NCBI GenBank assembly: GCA_000245075.1
Contig: JH600053.1
Location: forward strand, 150,472-193,591
DNA length: 43,120 nucleotides
Direction: 5' to 3'
Origin: Acetobacteraceae bacterium AT-5844
GTDB lineage: Bacteria > Pseudomonadota > Alphaproteobacteria > Acetobacterales > Acetobacteraceae
Positions 16,556-26,095 of the stretch are shown piece after piece. Numbering within the stretch: the first letter of the stretch is position 1; the number at the start of each line of letters is the position of its first letter. The notes under the pieces are model-generated. The model did not search any database, had not been told where the DNA came from, and saw nothing but the letters and a program-made list of their open reading frames with translations. The position numbers and the translations under genes are program-made.

Positions 16556-18049
16556 TCATCCAGCTTTTGGATGCGTCAGCGCTCGCCGTAGCGCGTCCCG
16601 CCAGCCGGCCAGAAGCCGTGTGCGACGCTCCCTGTCATGCCGGGGCTCAAATCGTCGCAGCGCGCCGCCTGTGGCAGCGGCGGCGTCAAGGTTTGGGTAC
16701 AGGCCACTGCCCAGCCCTGCCAGCACCGCGGCGCCCAATGCCGTGGTTTCCAGATAGGCTGGCCGCTCCACCACGGTTTCCAACATATCGGCCAGGAATT
16801 GGCAGAACCAGTCATTCGCCGCCATGCCGCCATCGACGCGGACTGCCATGGGGGCGCCCCCGCCGTCGCTGGTCATGGCCTCGATGAGGTCATGCGTCTG
16901 ATAGGCAACCGATTCCAGCGCCGCACGGGCGATGTGCGCCGCCGTGGCATCCAAGGTCAGGCCGCAGATGAGCCCTCGTGCCTCCGGGTCCCAGTGGGGT
17001 GCGCCCAGGCCGACGAAGCCCGGCACCATGTAGACGCCGTGATGGTCTGGCACGCGCGTTGCCATATCATTCGTCTGAGAGGCATGGGTGATCACACCCA
17101 GCCCGTCGCGCAGCCATTTGATGGCTGCGCCCGCGGTGAAGATGGCGCCCTCCAGGGCATAGGTCGTGCGGCCGCCTAAGCGGTAGCCGATTGTCGTGAG
17201 CATACGGTGTTGCGATTGCAATGCTCGCTCGCCCGTGTTCAGCAGCGCGAAGCATCCGGTGCCGTAGGTGGATTTCACCATGCCAGGGCGGAAACATCCC
17301 TGCCCAACCAGGGCAGCCTGCTGGTCTCCCGCCATACCGCCAATGGGCAATGCGGCGCCGAACAGCTCCGGTTCGGTTTCACCAAAGATGCAGGCACTGT
17401 CGCGGACCTCTGGCAGCAGGGCGGCAGGAATGCCAAACAGTCTCAGCAGGTCTTCATCCCACACGCCGCGATGGATATCGAACAACAGCGTGCGCGCGGC
17501 ATTAGTGGCATCGGTTGCGTGGACGCGGCCACCCGTCAGGCGCCAGAGCAGGAAGCAATCAATGGTGCCAAACAGCAATTCGCCCCGCGCGGCCCGGTCC
17601 CGCGAGCCTTCCACATGGTCGAGGATCCAGGCGAATTTGGTGGCAGAAAAATACGGGTCCAGGAGTAGGCCGGTCCGGTCGCGCACCAGCGCTTCCGCAC
17701 CTTCCTCGCGTAGCCTGGCGCAAACGTCGGCGGTGCGGCGGTCCTGCCAGACGATCGCGCGATGTATCAGCTTTCCTGTCGCCCGCTCCCATACCGCCAC
17801 GGTCTCGCGCTGGTTGGCGATGCCGATGGCGCGCACCGCAACGCCCGCTTGTGAGAGGGCGGCACGGGCGGTGGAGAGGACGTCGCGCCAGATATCCTCG
17901 GCATCCTGCTCGACCCAGCCTTGTGCCGGGTAGTGCTGCGCGAATTCGCGCCGCTCCGTCGCCACAGGCCGTCCCTGGGCATCGAAGACGATAGCGCGGG
18001 TCGAGGTGGTGCCCTGATCTATCGCCAGGATATGCGTCGCGTCAGCCAT
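16556..18049 (-). CDS. glpK: Glycerol kinase
   Basis: 497 aa, full length. Phosphorylates glycerol at O-3 with ATP and so traps it in the cell for glycolysis or lipid synthesis. FGGY-family motifs are complete: phosphate-binding [13 protein letters not shown] (11-23), substrate residues in NQRETVAVW and [42 protein letters not shown] and [12 protein letters not shown]. The start ATG 18049 is the conserved one ([13 protein letters not shown] follows). It stands alone between two catabolic regions: no glpD, glpF or glpR is in the window, and it is convergent with the LacI operon. The 195 bases in front of it presumably hold its promoter, but I see no clear boxes. Confidence 0.97.
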   Translation of the reverse strand: MADATHILAIDQGTTSTRAIVFDAQGRPVATERREFAQHYPAQGWVEQDAEDIWRDVLSTARAALSQAGVAVRAIGIANQRETVAVWERATGKLIHRAIVWQDRRTADVCARLREEGAEALVRDRTGLLLDPYFSATKFAWILDHVEGSRDRAARGELLFGTIDCFLLWRLTGGRVHATDATNAARTLLFDIHRGVWDEDLLRLFGIPAALLPEVRDSACIFGETEPELFGAALPIGGMAGDQQAALVGQGCFRPGMVKSTYGTGCFALLNTGERALQSQHRMLTTIGYRLGGRTTYALEGAIFTAGAAIKWLRDGLGVITHASQTNDMATRVPDHHGVYMVPGFVGLGAPHWDPEARGLICGLTLDATAAHIARAALESVAYQTHDLIEAMTSDGGGAPMAVRVDGGMAANDWFCQFLADMLETVVERPAYLETTALGAAVLAGLGSGLYPNLDAAAATGGALRRFEPRHDRERRTRLLAGWRDALRRALTHPKAG

Positions 18050-18245
18050 GCGTTGGGTTTACCTCTCCTACGCTGTCCGGGAGGATGTCCGGCCACGCAG
18101 GATGGAGGGCGCGCGCGGGGCCTGTCCACCCGGCGCGAGGCGGCACGTGGCTGGGGCTGTAGAACTATACAAATCCGGGCCTATCGTCGTGCCATGCCGG
18201 CAGGCGCAGGCCGGCCTAGTCGCGGCCGGAGGATCGAGCAGTCTC

Positions 18246-19868
18246 TCAGCCGCGTTCGCCGTGACCGCGCATCCACTCCGCGTCAGGGTGCTGGTTGTCC
18301 CAGCAATCCGTAACGCTGCGCGAGAGTTCCTGCTTGCGGATGCGCTGCGTCGGCGTGCGCGGGAAGTCTTCCACGAAGGTGATGTAGCGCGGCAGCTGGA
18401 ACTTCGGCATGCGGCTGCCGCACCAAGCCAACAGCTCGGCGGGTGGCAGCACCGCGCCTTCGGCAGTGCGGATGAACAGCTTGATCTCATCCTCGCCCAG
18501 CTCGCTCGGCACGCCGATCATCGCGACCTCCATGATGGCGGGGTGGTCGATCATCACCCGCTCCACCTCCCAGGCGGAGATGTTGATGCCGCGCCGGCGG
18601 ATGGTGTCCTTGGCCCGGCCGGCGAAGAACAGGTAGCCATCCTCGTCCTGCCGCGCGAGATCACCCGTGCGGAACCAGCCATCCCGCCAGGATGCAGCGT
18701 CCGCTTCAGGATTGTTGAAATAGCCGAGGAAGCCGATGCGTGGATCGGCGAAGCGGAAGCACAGCTCGCCGGTTTCGCCGATGGCGCAGGGCTTGCCCTC
18801 GGCATCCATCACCGCCGCTTCATACCAGGAGATGGGCAGGCCGATGGAGCCGACGCGGCCATCCATGTTCAGCGTGCAGAAGGTGGTCATTTCCGACAGG
18901 CCATAGCCTTCGCGGATGCGGACGGCGAAGCGCTGCTCCACCGCTTCCCACAACTCCGCCGGGCAGCCGCCGCCCCAGGCGACGGACACGCCATGGGTGC
19001 GGTCCTCCGGCTGTTCCGGCTGGCGCAGTAACATGCCCAGTACGCTGCCGAGATAATGCACGCGGTTGGCGCCCATCTCCTTCGCTTGCCGCCAGAGGCG
19101 GGAGGCGCTGAAGCGGTCCACCATGCCCAGGGTCAGTTTCTGCATGACAGCGGCGATGAGCACGGCGACGCCGGCGCCGTGATGCATCGCTTCCCAGAAC
19201 AGGAAGGTTTCGCCGGGCCTGGCCTCCGTCAGGTGCAGCAGCGTGACCGGGCCGGCGCGCAGCACGCGGTCGGATTTCAGCACACCCTTCGGCGCGCCTG
19301 TGGTGCCGGAACTGGGTGTGATGGCGATAATGTCGTCGGCGGCGGGGAAGGGTGGGTTCGTGGCGTCGGCGAAGCCCGTCAGCTCCTCATACCGCCGTCC
19401 TTCGGCTTGCGTCTCACCGCGCCAGAACACGCCATGCGGCACGCGCCCGGGCAGCATCTCGGCCAGCGGCGCGGCATAGGCGGCATCGGCGATCAGCGCA
19501 TGAACCGAGAAGGCATCGAAAGGGTAGGCCAGGGCCGGGCCGATGAGGCTGGTATTTACCGGCACTCGCACCAGCCCGGCCTTGGCCAGCGCGAAGAGGC
19601 TGATGATGTGGTCCGGGTGGCCAGGTAGCATCAGCGCCACACGGTCCCCCGGCTTCAGCCCGCTGGCCAGCAGGGCATTGGCGATGCGGTTCGCCGCCTC
19701 GTTCACCTGCGTGAAAGTCCAGGCCTGGCCATCAAAGGTGCAGAGCACGTGGTCCGGGTCGGAGACCGCGCGGCGTGCCAGCAATTCGGCGATAGTTACG
19801 TCATCCACAGGGGGAAGGGCGACCATACGGTCCTTCGCGTGCGGCGACACAGGCTCAGAAACGGTCAT
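18246..19868 (-). CDS. AMP-dependent acyl-CoA ligase (CaiC-like)
   Basis: 540 aa member of the ANL superfamily that adenylates a carboxylic acid and transfers it to CoA. Seen: P-loop TPSSGTTGAPKGVLKS, the EGYGLSEM motif, hinge region GWFRTGDLARQDEDGYLFF and RRGINISAWEVERV. The motif around the usual catalytic lysine reads PRTPTQRIRKQEL, so the Lys of the common TGK sequence is Arg here; a shift to the next Lys or weak adenylation is possible. ATG 19868 has GGAGA seven bases upstream and the ATG at 19928 adds nothing conserved. Divergence in the first 40 residues from the MatB-like ligase at 22013 indicates a different acid. An AT-rich palindrome (19957-19973) lies in its promoter region. Confidence 0.9.
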   Translation of the reverse strand: MTVSEPVSPHAKDRMVALPPVDDVTIAELLARRAVSDPDHVLCTFDGQAWTFTQVNEAANRIANALLASGLKPGDRVALMLPGHPDHIISLFALAKAGLVRVPVNTSLIGPALAYPFDAFSVHALIADAAYAAPLAEMLPGRVPHGVFWRGETQAEGRRYEELTGFADATNPPFPAADDIIAITPSSGTTGAPKGVLKSDRVLRAGPVTLLHLTEARPGETFLFWEAMHHGAGVAVLIAAVMQKLTLGMVDRFSASRLWRQAKEMGANRVHYLGSVLGMLLRQPEQPEDRTHGVSVAWGGGCPAELWEAVEQRFAVRIREGYGLSEMTTFCTLNMDGRVGSIGLPISWYEAAVMDAEGKPCAIGETGELCFRFADPRIGFLGYFNNPEADAASWRDGWFRTGDLARQDEDGYLFFAGRAKDTIRRRGINISAWEVERVMIDHPAIMEVAMIGVPSELGEDEIKLFIRTAEGAVLPPAELLAWCGSRMPKFQLPRYITFVEDFPRTPTQRIRKQELSRSVTDCWDNQHPDAEWMRGHGERG

Positions 19869-19956
19869 CCAGGCATCTCCCTCGCCGCGGCCGCCGGGAA
19901 GGCGGGCCGCCTCAAGGGCTATTGCCATGCGGGCTTGGGAGTCGCAACGTATTTTA

Positions 19957-19973
19957 ATATCAAATATTGATAT
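19957..19973. promoter_or_regulatory. AT-rich palindrome, candidate regulator site A
   Basis: ATATCAA-ATA-TTGATAT is a perfect inverted repeat with 7-base arms, set in the extended sequence TTTTAATATCAAATATTG. It stands out in very GC-rich DNA and lies about 90 bases upstream of the CoA ligase start (19868). The half site TTAATATCRAA recurs at 26011 and 34176. It sits in the 290-base gap 19869-20158 between the ligase and IclR genes, which otherwise holds no gene. Binding by the neighbouring IclR protein is an inference. Confidence 0.6.
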
Positions 19974-20158
19974 ACGATATATGCCTGCCCAGGCTTGGCC
20001 GAAACGGCGGAAGGGATTTCCCCAGGGCCCAGCTTTTCCGCCAGTTCCAGCTAGGGAGATTCACGATTCGCCAGGTTATGCCAAGGGTGTTTCCCTTCAG
20101 CGCCGAAGACCATTCCTGGTTCGAAAAAGAGAAAGCCCGGAGGATTCCTTTCCGGCCG

Positions 20159-20989
20159 TCACCCGCTGGCTTTCCGTGCCGCCTCCATCACCGCCGGCAC
20201 CAGCACCGCCAGCGCTTCCTTCTTGTCAAAGCGGCTGCGCAGGGTGGACAGGTTGATCGCGCCCACGGGGCGCCGATGCGCGTCGAAAACCGGGGCGGAG
20301 ATAGAGAGGCTGTCCTGGTCGAAAGCCTTGGTGGTCAGTGCGTAGCCCTGCGCGCGGACGCGCTCCAGCAGCTTGTGGACGCCGGCGATATCGTCCGTGC
20401 CGGCCCGCTCGCGCGCCAGGGGCGGGGAGGCGGCGAAGACGCGCTGGGCCACCTCCGGCGGCAGATGCGCCATCAACACCTGGCCGGAAGAAGCGGAAAG
20501 CGCCTCGAACCGCATGCCTGCTGCCAGGGCGACGGCGGTGATATGCGGGCTGGGCAGGTTTTCCACGATGACGATCTCATGCTCCAGCATCTCGACCCAG
20601 GAGGTGCATTCGCGTGTCTCCTGGTTGAGCGCCATCAGCGCGTGCCGCGCCCTGTCCAGTGCCGAGCGGCCGCCGATGAAGCCGCGATAGAGCCGCAATA
20701 CCTTGGGGCCCAGGGTGTAGCGCTTGGTGTCCGCATCGCGGCTGAGATAGTCGAGCTGGTGCAGGGTGTAGATGAAGCGCTGGACGGCGCTGCGGCCGAT
20801 ATCGGTCTGCGCCACGATATCGGTCATGGACAGGGGGTGCCGGGCGGTCTCGAACAGCTCCAACACCGCCATGCCCTTCTCCAGCGAGCCGACGAACAGC
20901 CGGGGGTCCACTTCCGTCTTGCCTGGCTGATCAGGGCCGTTGGCTGGAGTGGCGAGCTTGCGCCGCTTCTTAGGGGTAGAATCACTCAT
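20159..20989 (-). CDS. IclR family transcriptional regulator
   Basis: 276 aa IclR regulator. A basic N-terminal tail (PKKRRKL) precedes the winged helix-turn-helix (about residues 32-95; SLEKGMAVLELFETARHPLSMTDIVAQTDIGRSAVQ in two pieces) and the effector domain with GMRFEALSASSGQVLMAHLP and SLSISAPVFDAHRRPVGAINL. ATG 20989 is used; a GTG at 20992 directly precedes it. It lies between the CoA ligase (18246) and the hydrolase-ligase-crotonase-receptor operon (21066-25918), all on the same strand, 76 bases after the hydrolase gene, so it could be the last gene of that operon. It is the best candidate to bind the AT-rich sites A-C, although none lies directly before its own start. Confidence 0.92.
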   Translation of the reverse strand: MSDSTPKKRRKLATPANGPDQPGKTEVDPRLFVGSLEKGMAVLELFETARHPLSMTDIVAQTDIGRSAVQRFIYTLHQLDYLSRDADTKRYTLGPKVLRLYRGFIGGRSALDRARHALMALNQETRECTSWVEMLEHEIVIVENLPSPHITAVALAAGMRFEALSASSGQVLMAHLPPEVAQRVFAASPPLARERAGTDDIAGVHKLLERVRAQGYALTTKAFDQDSLSISAPVFDAHRRPVGAINLSTLRSRFDKKEALAVLVPAVMEAARKASG

Positions 20990-21065
20990 CACATGGCCTG
21001 CGCTGGTTGCCCGCCAGGGTAGCAGAAAGAGGCCAGGGCCAGAAGCATGGCGGCCAAGGCCACGC

Positions 21066-22016
21066 TTACCCGGCCGGACTGGTCAGCAGAAAGTAGTCCA
21101 GCACGAGCCGCGCGGTATCGGCCAGCACGGCATCCCGCGCCTCCACTGGCAGCGGGGAGCCCTTGACGTAGGCCACCAGCGCTACGGTGCCGCGCTCATT
21201 CGGCAGGGTCAGGAAGCCCAGATCGTTGGCCGTGCCGGTGCCGCTGCCGGTCTTGTGCGCCACGGCGATGCCGGCGGGCAGGCGGGCGCGAATGCGGGTG
21301 GCGCCAGTAGAGGTGCGGGCCATCATGGCCAGGATGGTGTCCCGCGCCGCCGGCTCGATGCCTTCGCCAGCCCAGAGGCGGGCCAATAGCGCCAACATCG
21401 CCCTGGGGGTCGCGTGATCGCGGTTGGGGTGGCCGTAATCGGAATTCGGGTCGCTGGCGCGGCTGCGCGCATTATGTTGGTCAGGCGGCAGGTCGCGCAG
21501 CGCATCGCGCATGGAAACGTCGGACGGTGGCAGCGGAATTTCATGCATGACGCACAAAGCTTCCCGCATCGTGCGCTTCACCTCGATGTCGCGGAGGCCG
21601 ATCGCGTGCATATGCGCCTGCACCGCTGCCGTGCCGCCGGCGACGCGGAACAGCACGTCGGTCGCGCTGTTGTCGCTACGGGTGATGGTGGCTTCAAGCA
21701 GGTTCAGGACGGAAAGCGCGATGCCATCATGCGGAAACTCGCCGCCCAGCGGGCCAAGCGGCGTCATCTCCTCGGGGCGGATGGAGACCATGTCGGTGAG
21801 GGCCAGCCGCCCCTGGCGCGCCAGGTCGAGGATGGTGAGTACCAGCGTCATCTTGATGGTGCTGGCCATGGGGAAGCGGGCTTCGCCTTGCACCGAAAGC
21901 TCGGCGCCCGTGCCGAGATGGCGCGCGGCGATGCCGACCTCGCCCTGGCAATAGGCGGCAATGCGGCGAATCTCCGCCTCGGCATTGGCACGCAGCATAT
22001 CGGGCATGATGGTCAT
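21066..22016 (-). CDS. Serine hydrolase, beta-lactamase fold, cytoplasmic (paralogue 1)
   Basis: 316 aa protein with the three active-site boxes of class A-type penicillin-recognising enzymes: Ser52-Thr-Ile-Lys55, Ser114-Asp-Asn116 and Lys255-Thr-Gly257, at normal spacing. There is no signal peptide (MTIMPDMLRANAEAEI), unlike real beta-lactamases and PBPs, and no clear ExxLN omega-loop motif; Glu152 in TMREALCVMHE is the nearest acid. It therefore probably hydrolyses an amide, lactam or ester inside the cell rather than defending against antibiotics. Its start overlaps the stop of the gene after it in the operon, the MatB-like ligase at 22013, consistent with release of an acid that the ligase activates. 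It is a clear paralogue of 27748-28698 (shared TRSDN-ATDVLFR and MREALCVMHE). Confidence 0.85.
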   Translation of the reverse strand: MTIMPDMLRANAEAEIRRIAAYCQGEVGIAARHLGTGAELSVQGEARFPMASTIKMTLVLTILDLARQGRLALTDMVSIRPEEMTPLGPLGGEFPHDGIALSVLNLLEATITRSDNSATDVLFRVAGGTAAVQAHMHAIGLRDIEVKRTMREALCVMHEIPLPPSDVSMRDALRDLPPDQHNARSRASDPNSDYGHPNRDHATPRAMLALLARLWAGEGIEPAARDTILAMMARTSTGATRIRARLPAGIAVAHKTGSGTGTANDLGFLTLPNERGTVALVAYVKGSPLPVEARDAVLADTARLVLDYFLLTSPAG

Positions 22017-23548
22017 GGCGTCGTTGCGAACAGGTTCTGGAACTGGGCCTTCAGCAGGTTCTTCTGGATCTTGCCGAGGGTATTGCGGGGCATCTCCGCC
22101 ACCATGGCGATGTGCTTGGGCACCTTGTACTTCGCGAGGCCCCGGGTAAGAGCAGCCTGCGCCGCGGTAGCGGAGAACTCGGCGCCAGGGGCAAGCTGCA
22201 CCACGGCCACCACCGCCTCCCCGAAATCGGCGTGCGGGACGCCGATGACGGCGGACTCCACCACCCCCGGCAAGGCGTTGAGGCAGGCTTCCACCTCCTT
22301 CGGATAGACGTTCAGCCCGCCGGTGATGATGAGGTCGACGCCGCGCCCCAATACGCTGAGGTAGCCCGCCTCATCCACCCGGCCGAAATCGCCGGTGATG
22401 AACCAGCCATCGGGACGAAAGGCATCCTGCGTCTTTCCCGGCGCGCGCCAGTAGCCACCAAAGAAGAAGGGCTGCTGCAACTCGATGGAGCCCACCGTAT
22501 TGGGCGGCACCGGCGCGCCTTCCGCATCCACCACGCGTAGCCGCGCGCCGGAGAGCGGCGTGCCGGAGGTATCCGGGCGTCGTGCCGCATCCACTGGCAT
22601 GGAGGTGATAATTAGCGCCTCCGTCATGCCATAGCGGTCGAGCAGCTGATGGCCGGTATGGGCGGCGAAGCTGTCGAACAGATCGCCCCGCATGGGGGCG
22701 GAGCCGGTGAGGAACAGGCGCATCCCCCCGCAAAGATCCCGCGTGAAGCCCGGATGCGACAGCAGCCGTGCGTAGTAGGTCGGCACGCCCGCGAACATGG
22801 TGGCGCCGGGCAAAGCCGCCACCACATCATCCACCTGGAACTTCGGCAGCAGCTTTAGCTGGCCGCCGGCGGCAAGGATGGGCGTGGTGGTGCCGAACAG
22901 CCCGAAGGCCATCGGGTTGGCATGCAGCAGCACGTCGTTCTGAGTAATGTGCCAGCGCTCCGCCAGCGCCAGGGCGTTCCAGATGACGAGGCCATTCGTC
23001 ATGATGGCGCCCTTGGGCTTGCCCGTGGTGCCGGAGGTATAGACAATGGCATTCGGGTCCTCCGCCGTGCCCAGGGCAATCGGCGCCGCATCAGGCTGGG
23101 CCGCGCAGGCATCGGGGAAAGAACCGTGGCCGGCGGCATCAAGGGTCAGCAGATGGCGTGGCCCCGCCGCAGCCCAGGCCTGCAGGCGCGGCGCCAGATC
23201 CGGGCGGCAGACCAGTAGACGCGGCTCGGCATCGGCAAGGATGTAGTCGATCTCCGGCGGCGTCAGGTCAATATGGATCGGTACATAGACGGCACCGATC
23301 CGGCAGGAAGCGAGATACAGCAGGATAGCTTCTGGCGATTTGTCCAGGATGCCGGCGATGCGGTCGCCGGCCGCAATGCCAAGGCCACGCAGCAGGTTGG
23401 CCATGCGCGCAGTGGTGCTGGCGAGTTCCGCATAAGTGACACGGCGGCCGTCGGAGTTTTCGATGAAAAGGCGACTGCCGTTGGCGGGAAAGCGGGCGGC
23501 GAAGGCGGCATAAGCGTTCTGTCGCGCGGCTTCGAACATGGTTTGCAT
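22013..23548 (-). CDS. MatB-like AMP-dependent acyl-CoA ligase
   Basis: 511 aa ANL-family ligase resembling malonyl-CoA synthetase MatB: P-loop YTSGTTGKPKGAIMT, LFLTGSAPMRGDLF, RYGMTEALI, GWFITGDFGRVDEAGYLSVLGRG, ITGGLNVYPKEVEA and a C-terminus MPRNTLGKIQKNLL that matches MatB closely, with the catalytic Lys present. The HALPIFHTHGL stretch of MatB is LHANPMAFGLF here, so malonate specificity is doubtful and another short dicarboxylic or branched acid may be used. ATG 23548 begins one base after the stop of the crotonase gene; the upstream extension to 23653 is non-conserved. It overlaps the hydrolase gene by four bases. Part of the operon receptor-crotonase-ligase-hydrolase. Confidence 0.88.
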   Translation of the reverse strand: MQTMFEAARQNAYAAFAARFPANGSRLFIENSDGRRVTYAELASTTARMANLLRGLGIAAGDRIAGILDKSPEAILLYLASCRIGAVYVPIHIDLTPPEIDYILADAEPRLLVCRPDLAPRLQAWAAAGPRHLLTLDAAGHGSFPDACAAQPDAAPIALGTAEDPNAIVYTSGTTGKPKGAIMTNGLVIWNALALAERWHITQNDVLLHANPMAFGLFGTTTPILAAGGQLKLLPKFQVDDVVAALPGATMFAGVPTYYARLLSHPGFTRDLCGGMRLFLTGSAPMRGDLFDSFAAHTGHQLLDRYGMTEALIITSMPVDAARRPDTSGTPLSGARLRVVDAEGAPVPPNTVGSIELQQPFFFGGYWRAPGKTQDAFRPDGWFITGDFGRVDEAGYLSVLGRGVDLIITGGLNVYPKEVEACLNALPGVVESAVIGVPHADFGEAVVAVVQLAPGAEFSATAAQAALTRGLAKYKVPKHIAMVAEMPRNTLGKIQKNLLKAQFQNLFATTP

Positions 23549-23549
23549 C

Positions 23550-24326
23550 TCAGCGGCCCAGGAAGCAAGGAGCGCGCTTCTCGGCAAATGCGCGGGTGCC
23601 CTCGCGGTAATCCTCGCTAGCATCGGCGCGGCGGGACATCTCCATGACCTCATCGGTCACTTCGGCGATGCGGCCGGCCATAGCGGCATCGCAAGCCAGT
23701 TTGGCGGCGGCGATGGACAGCGGCGCACTGGCCAGCATGGGCTGTGCGAAGGCCGTGGCGGCCGCCAGCGCATTCTCGGCCAATTCTGTCACGAGGCCGC
23801 AGGATTTGGCTTCCCCGGCGTCGATCAACACGCCCGTATAGAGCATGCGCTTGGCCATGGAGATGCCGGCGGCAGAGACTAGCAGTTGCGTGCTGTCCGC
23901 CGGATAGACCAGTCCGAGCTTGGCTGGCGGTACACCGAAGCGCGCCGTGGCATCGGCGATGCGGAAGTCGCAGCGAAGCGCCAATGTGCAGCCGCCGCCG
24001 ACGCATGGCCCGCTGACCGCGGCGATGACCGGCACGCGCGAAGCGGAGACTGCCGTGTAGCAGGTCATGATGTGGTCCCAGTAAGCCTGCCGCGCAGGCG
24101 CATCGTCGCGCACGGCGGCGAAGGCCATAATGTCGTCGCCGGCGCAGAAGGCGCCGCCAGCGCCCGTCAGGATGATGGCACGAAGCGCGGTATCCTCCCG
24201 CAAGCGAACGAAAATCTGGCCTAGGTCGCGCCAGGCTTCCCCGTTCAGGGCGTTGCGCCGGGAGGGGCGGTTGATGGTAACGACCGCCAGCGCGTCGCCG
24301 TGTCGCTGTAGGAGGATATCAGACAT
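23550..24326 (-). CDS. Enoyl-CoA hydratase/isomerase family protein (crotonase)
   Basis: 258 aa crotonase-fold protein. The oxyanion-hole segments are present (AFCAGDDIMAF and SGPCVGGGCTLAL), but both acids of classical enoyl-CoA hydratase look changed: the usual QPEILLG is VPPAKLG and the second Glu position in SLAMEMVLTG is Arg in SMAKRMLYTG. It probably catalyses another crotonase reaction (isomerisation, C-C or thioester cleavage) rather than simple hydration. ATG 24326 has AGGTGAGG upstream; a GTG at 24338 overlapping the receptor gene stop is the alternative start. It lies between the SBP_bac_5 receptor and the MatB-like ligase, in one operon. Confidence 0.88.
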   Translation of the reverse strand: MSDILLQRHGDALAVVTINRPSRRNALNGEAWRDLGQIFVRLREDTALRAIILTGAGGAFCAGDDIMAFAAVRDDAPARQAYWDHIMTCYTAVSASRVPVIAAVSGPCVGGGCTLALRCDFRIADATARFGVPPAKLGLVYPADSTQLLVSAAGISMAKRMLYTGVLIDAGEAKSCGLVTELAENALAAATAFAQPMLASAPLSIAAAKLACDAAMAGRIAEVTDEVMEMSRRADASEDYREGTRAFAEKRAPCFLGR

Positions 24327-24334
24327 GCTCGTCC

Positions 24335-25918
24335 TCACCTGACGCTGTGGACACCCATGGCGAAGCTCAGCTCATCCGCCCGGGCCTCGTAGCGAAGCCC
24401 CTTGCGGACGGCCCAGATGTTCTGAAACTGGTAGATGGGCAGGAAGGCCACATCGCTCAGCGCCATATGCTCCGCCTGGATCAGCAGCCTTTCCCGCGCC
24501 GCGTCGTCCACAGTGGACAGCGCCTTGGCGATCTGCTCATCGAGCGCCGCGTTGGAATAGCGGCTCCAGTTGTAGGTGCCTGCACCCGTCTCGGGATTCA
24601 CCGTCATCAGCAGGTTGCGCAGCAGCAGGCCGGCTTCCATGGACGGGTTGCCAAGACTACCGAAATAGGCCTGGAACTGCCGGCGCGCCCCGCGGGGCGA
24701 GTAGACGGCGAAGGGGATGCCCTCGACCTGCGTTTCCACGCCGATGCGGCTCCACATTTGCGCGATGGCCTGGACAATTTCCACGGCATAGGCGGTGCGA
24801 TCATTGGCGGTGCTGAGGGTGATGCGGAAGCCATTGGGGAAGCCTGCTTCAGCCAGCAGGGCCTTTGCCGCTGCGGGGTCGTATTTCGGTACCGGGATAT
24901 CATTGGCATAGGAGTAGGAACCCGGCGGCAGCCACTGGCCGGTCGCGACACCGGTGCCCATCAGAACGCGTTCGGCGATGGCCTCGCGGTTGATGGCCAT
25001 GGAAAGCGCCTGCCGCACTTTCAGGATGCGCAGCGGGTTGCTGGCCAGAGGCTTGCCTTCACGATCCGTGATCGGTTCCGCCCCTTCGCCTTGCTGGTAA
25101 ATGGGGTTCACATAGGCAACCCTCCCGCCAGGAACAGCGAAGACGGACACCCGCCCATCGCCACGCAGGCGCGGCAGGTCGGAGGCTGAGGGCGCTTCGA
25201 CCATGTCGAGGTCGCCGGCCAGCAGGGTCGCAGTGCGCGCGGCGATGTTGGTGACGATGCGGACCGTCACATTCTCCCATTCCGGCTTCGGTCCCCACCA
25301 GGCATCGTTGCGAGCCAGGACGAGGCGTTCACCCGAGGTGAAGCTGACGAAGCGGTACGGACCAGTGCCGATGCTGGCGCGACCGGCATTGTAATCCGCC
25401 GTGGTGGCGTTGCGGCCGACATGGGCGGAGACGATGGCGATGAAGGACAGGTCGCCCGGCAGGTTCGGAGTCGGCGTGGCCGTCGTCAGCCGTACCTTAT
25501 GCGGGCTGAGGATCTCAATCTTGCTGATCGGGCGCAAAAGGCTCTCAAAGCCGCCCAAATTGTTCGGGACGTTCTTCGCCCGCTCCAATGTGAAGGCGAC
25601 ATCCTCCGCGGTGAAGGGGCGGCCGTCATGCCAGGTCACGCCTTCCCGTAGCGTGAACTCCCAGGTCGTGTCCGAAATCGGGTGCCATTCCGTCGCCAGA
25701 CCCGGCAGTACCCGCCCTTCTGGTGAGCGCTGGGAAAGACGGTCGAAGACGTGGAAGGCAGCCACGTTGTTCGGGGAAGTGTTGTAGAAATGCGGGTCAA
25801 GCGTCGTGATCGGCGCGCCGAGACCCATGCGGAGCGATTGGGCATCCGCGGGCGCGGCCAGGGCGGCAGCAGCCAGCCCAAATGCCGCGATGCAGCCGGT
25901 GAGGAAGCGGGGGAACAT
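24335..25918 (-). CDS. SBP_bac_5 family substrate-binding protein (orphan)
   Basis: 527 aa periplasmic receptor of the dipeptide/nickel/oligopeptide class. Signal peptide residues 1-27 (FLTGCIAAFGLAAAALAAPADA), then the family pattern LRMGLGAPITTLDPHF, VLPGLATEWHPISDTTWEFTLREGVTWHDG and a C-terminal LPIYQFQNIWAVRKGL. The N-terminal Cys in LTGC is too early to be certain as a lipobox. ATG 25918 has GGAGAAAG upstream; ATG 25933 is alternative. No DppBCDF-type permease or ATPase is in the window, so it must share one encoded elsewhere. First gene of an operon continuing to crotonase, ligase and hydrolase; AT-rich site B lies 83 bases upstream, shared with the divergent crotonase gene at 26096. 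Confidence 0.93.
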   Translation of the reverse strand: MFPRFLTGCIAAFGLAAAALAAPADAQSLRMGLGAPITTLDPHFYNTSPNNVAAFHVFDRLSQRSPEGRVLPGLATEWHPISDTTWEFTLREGVTWHDGRPFTAEDVAFTLERAKNVPNNLGGFESLLRPISKIEILSPHKVRLTTATPTPNLPGDLSFIAIVSAHVGRNATTADYNAGRASIGTGPYRFVSFTSGERLVLARNDAWWGPKPEWENVTVRIVTNIAARTATLLAGDLDMVEAPSASDLPRLRGDGRVSVFAVPGGRVAYVNPIYQQGEGAEPITDREGKPLASNPLRILKVRQALSMAINREAIAERVLMGTGVATGQWLPPGSYSYANDIPVPKYDPAAAKALLAEAGFPNGFRITLSTANDRTAYAVEIVQAIAQMWSRIGVETQVEGIPFAVYSPRGARRQFQAYFGSLGNPSMEAGLLLRNLLMTVNPETGAGTYNWSRYSNAALDEQIAKALSTVDDAARERLLIQAEHMALSDVAFLPIYQFQNIWAVRKGLRYEARADELSFAMGVHSVR

Positions 25919-26000
25919 TGCGTCTTTCTCCATCGCTGTCAGTCAGCGTCAGGCGTGAAGCAACTCTCCATGTGCCGGCTTGCGTTTGCCGGATTATTGT

Positions 26001-26023
26001 ATTTCAATCTTTAATATCGAAAT
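26001..26023. promoter_or_regulatory. AT-rich inverted repeat, candidate regulator site B
   Basis: ATTTCAAT-(7)-ATCGAAAT is an inverted repeat with one mismatch and contains the TTAATATCGAAAT half site (26011-26023) also seen at 19955 and 34176. It lies in the intergenic region between the divergent SBP_bac_5 gene (start 25918) and crotonase gene (start 26096) and so could control both. Confidence 0.55.
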
Positions 26024-26095
26024 CATACAGGCCTGCCCCGGTGCGTCAATCACGATCCTTCACCGGAACGTCACTGCCTGGAAATGGAGACGGAC

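Noticed and set aside
18200-18235. GGCC-rich short inverted repeats upstream of glycerol kinase
   Set aside because: Short self-complementary GGCC/CCGG words are expected often at this GC content.
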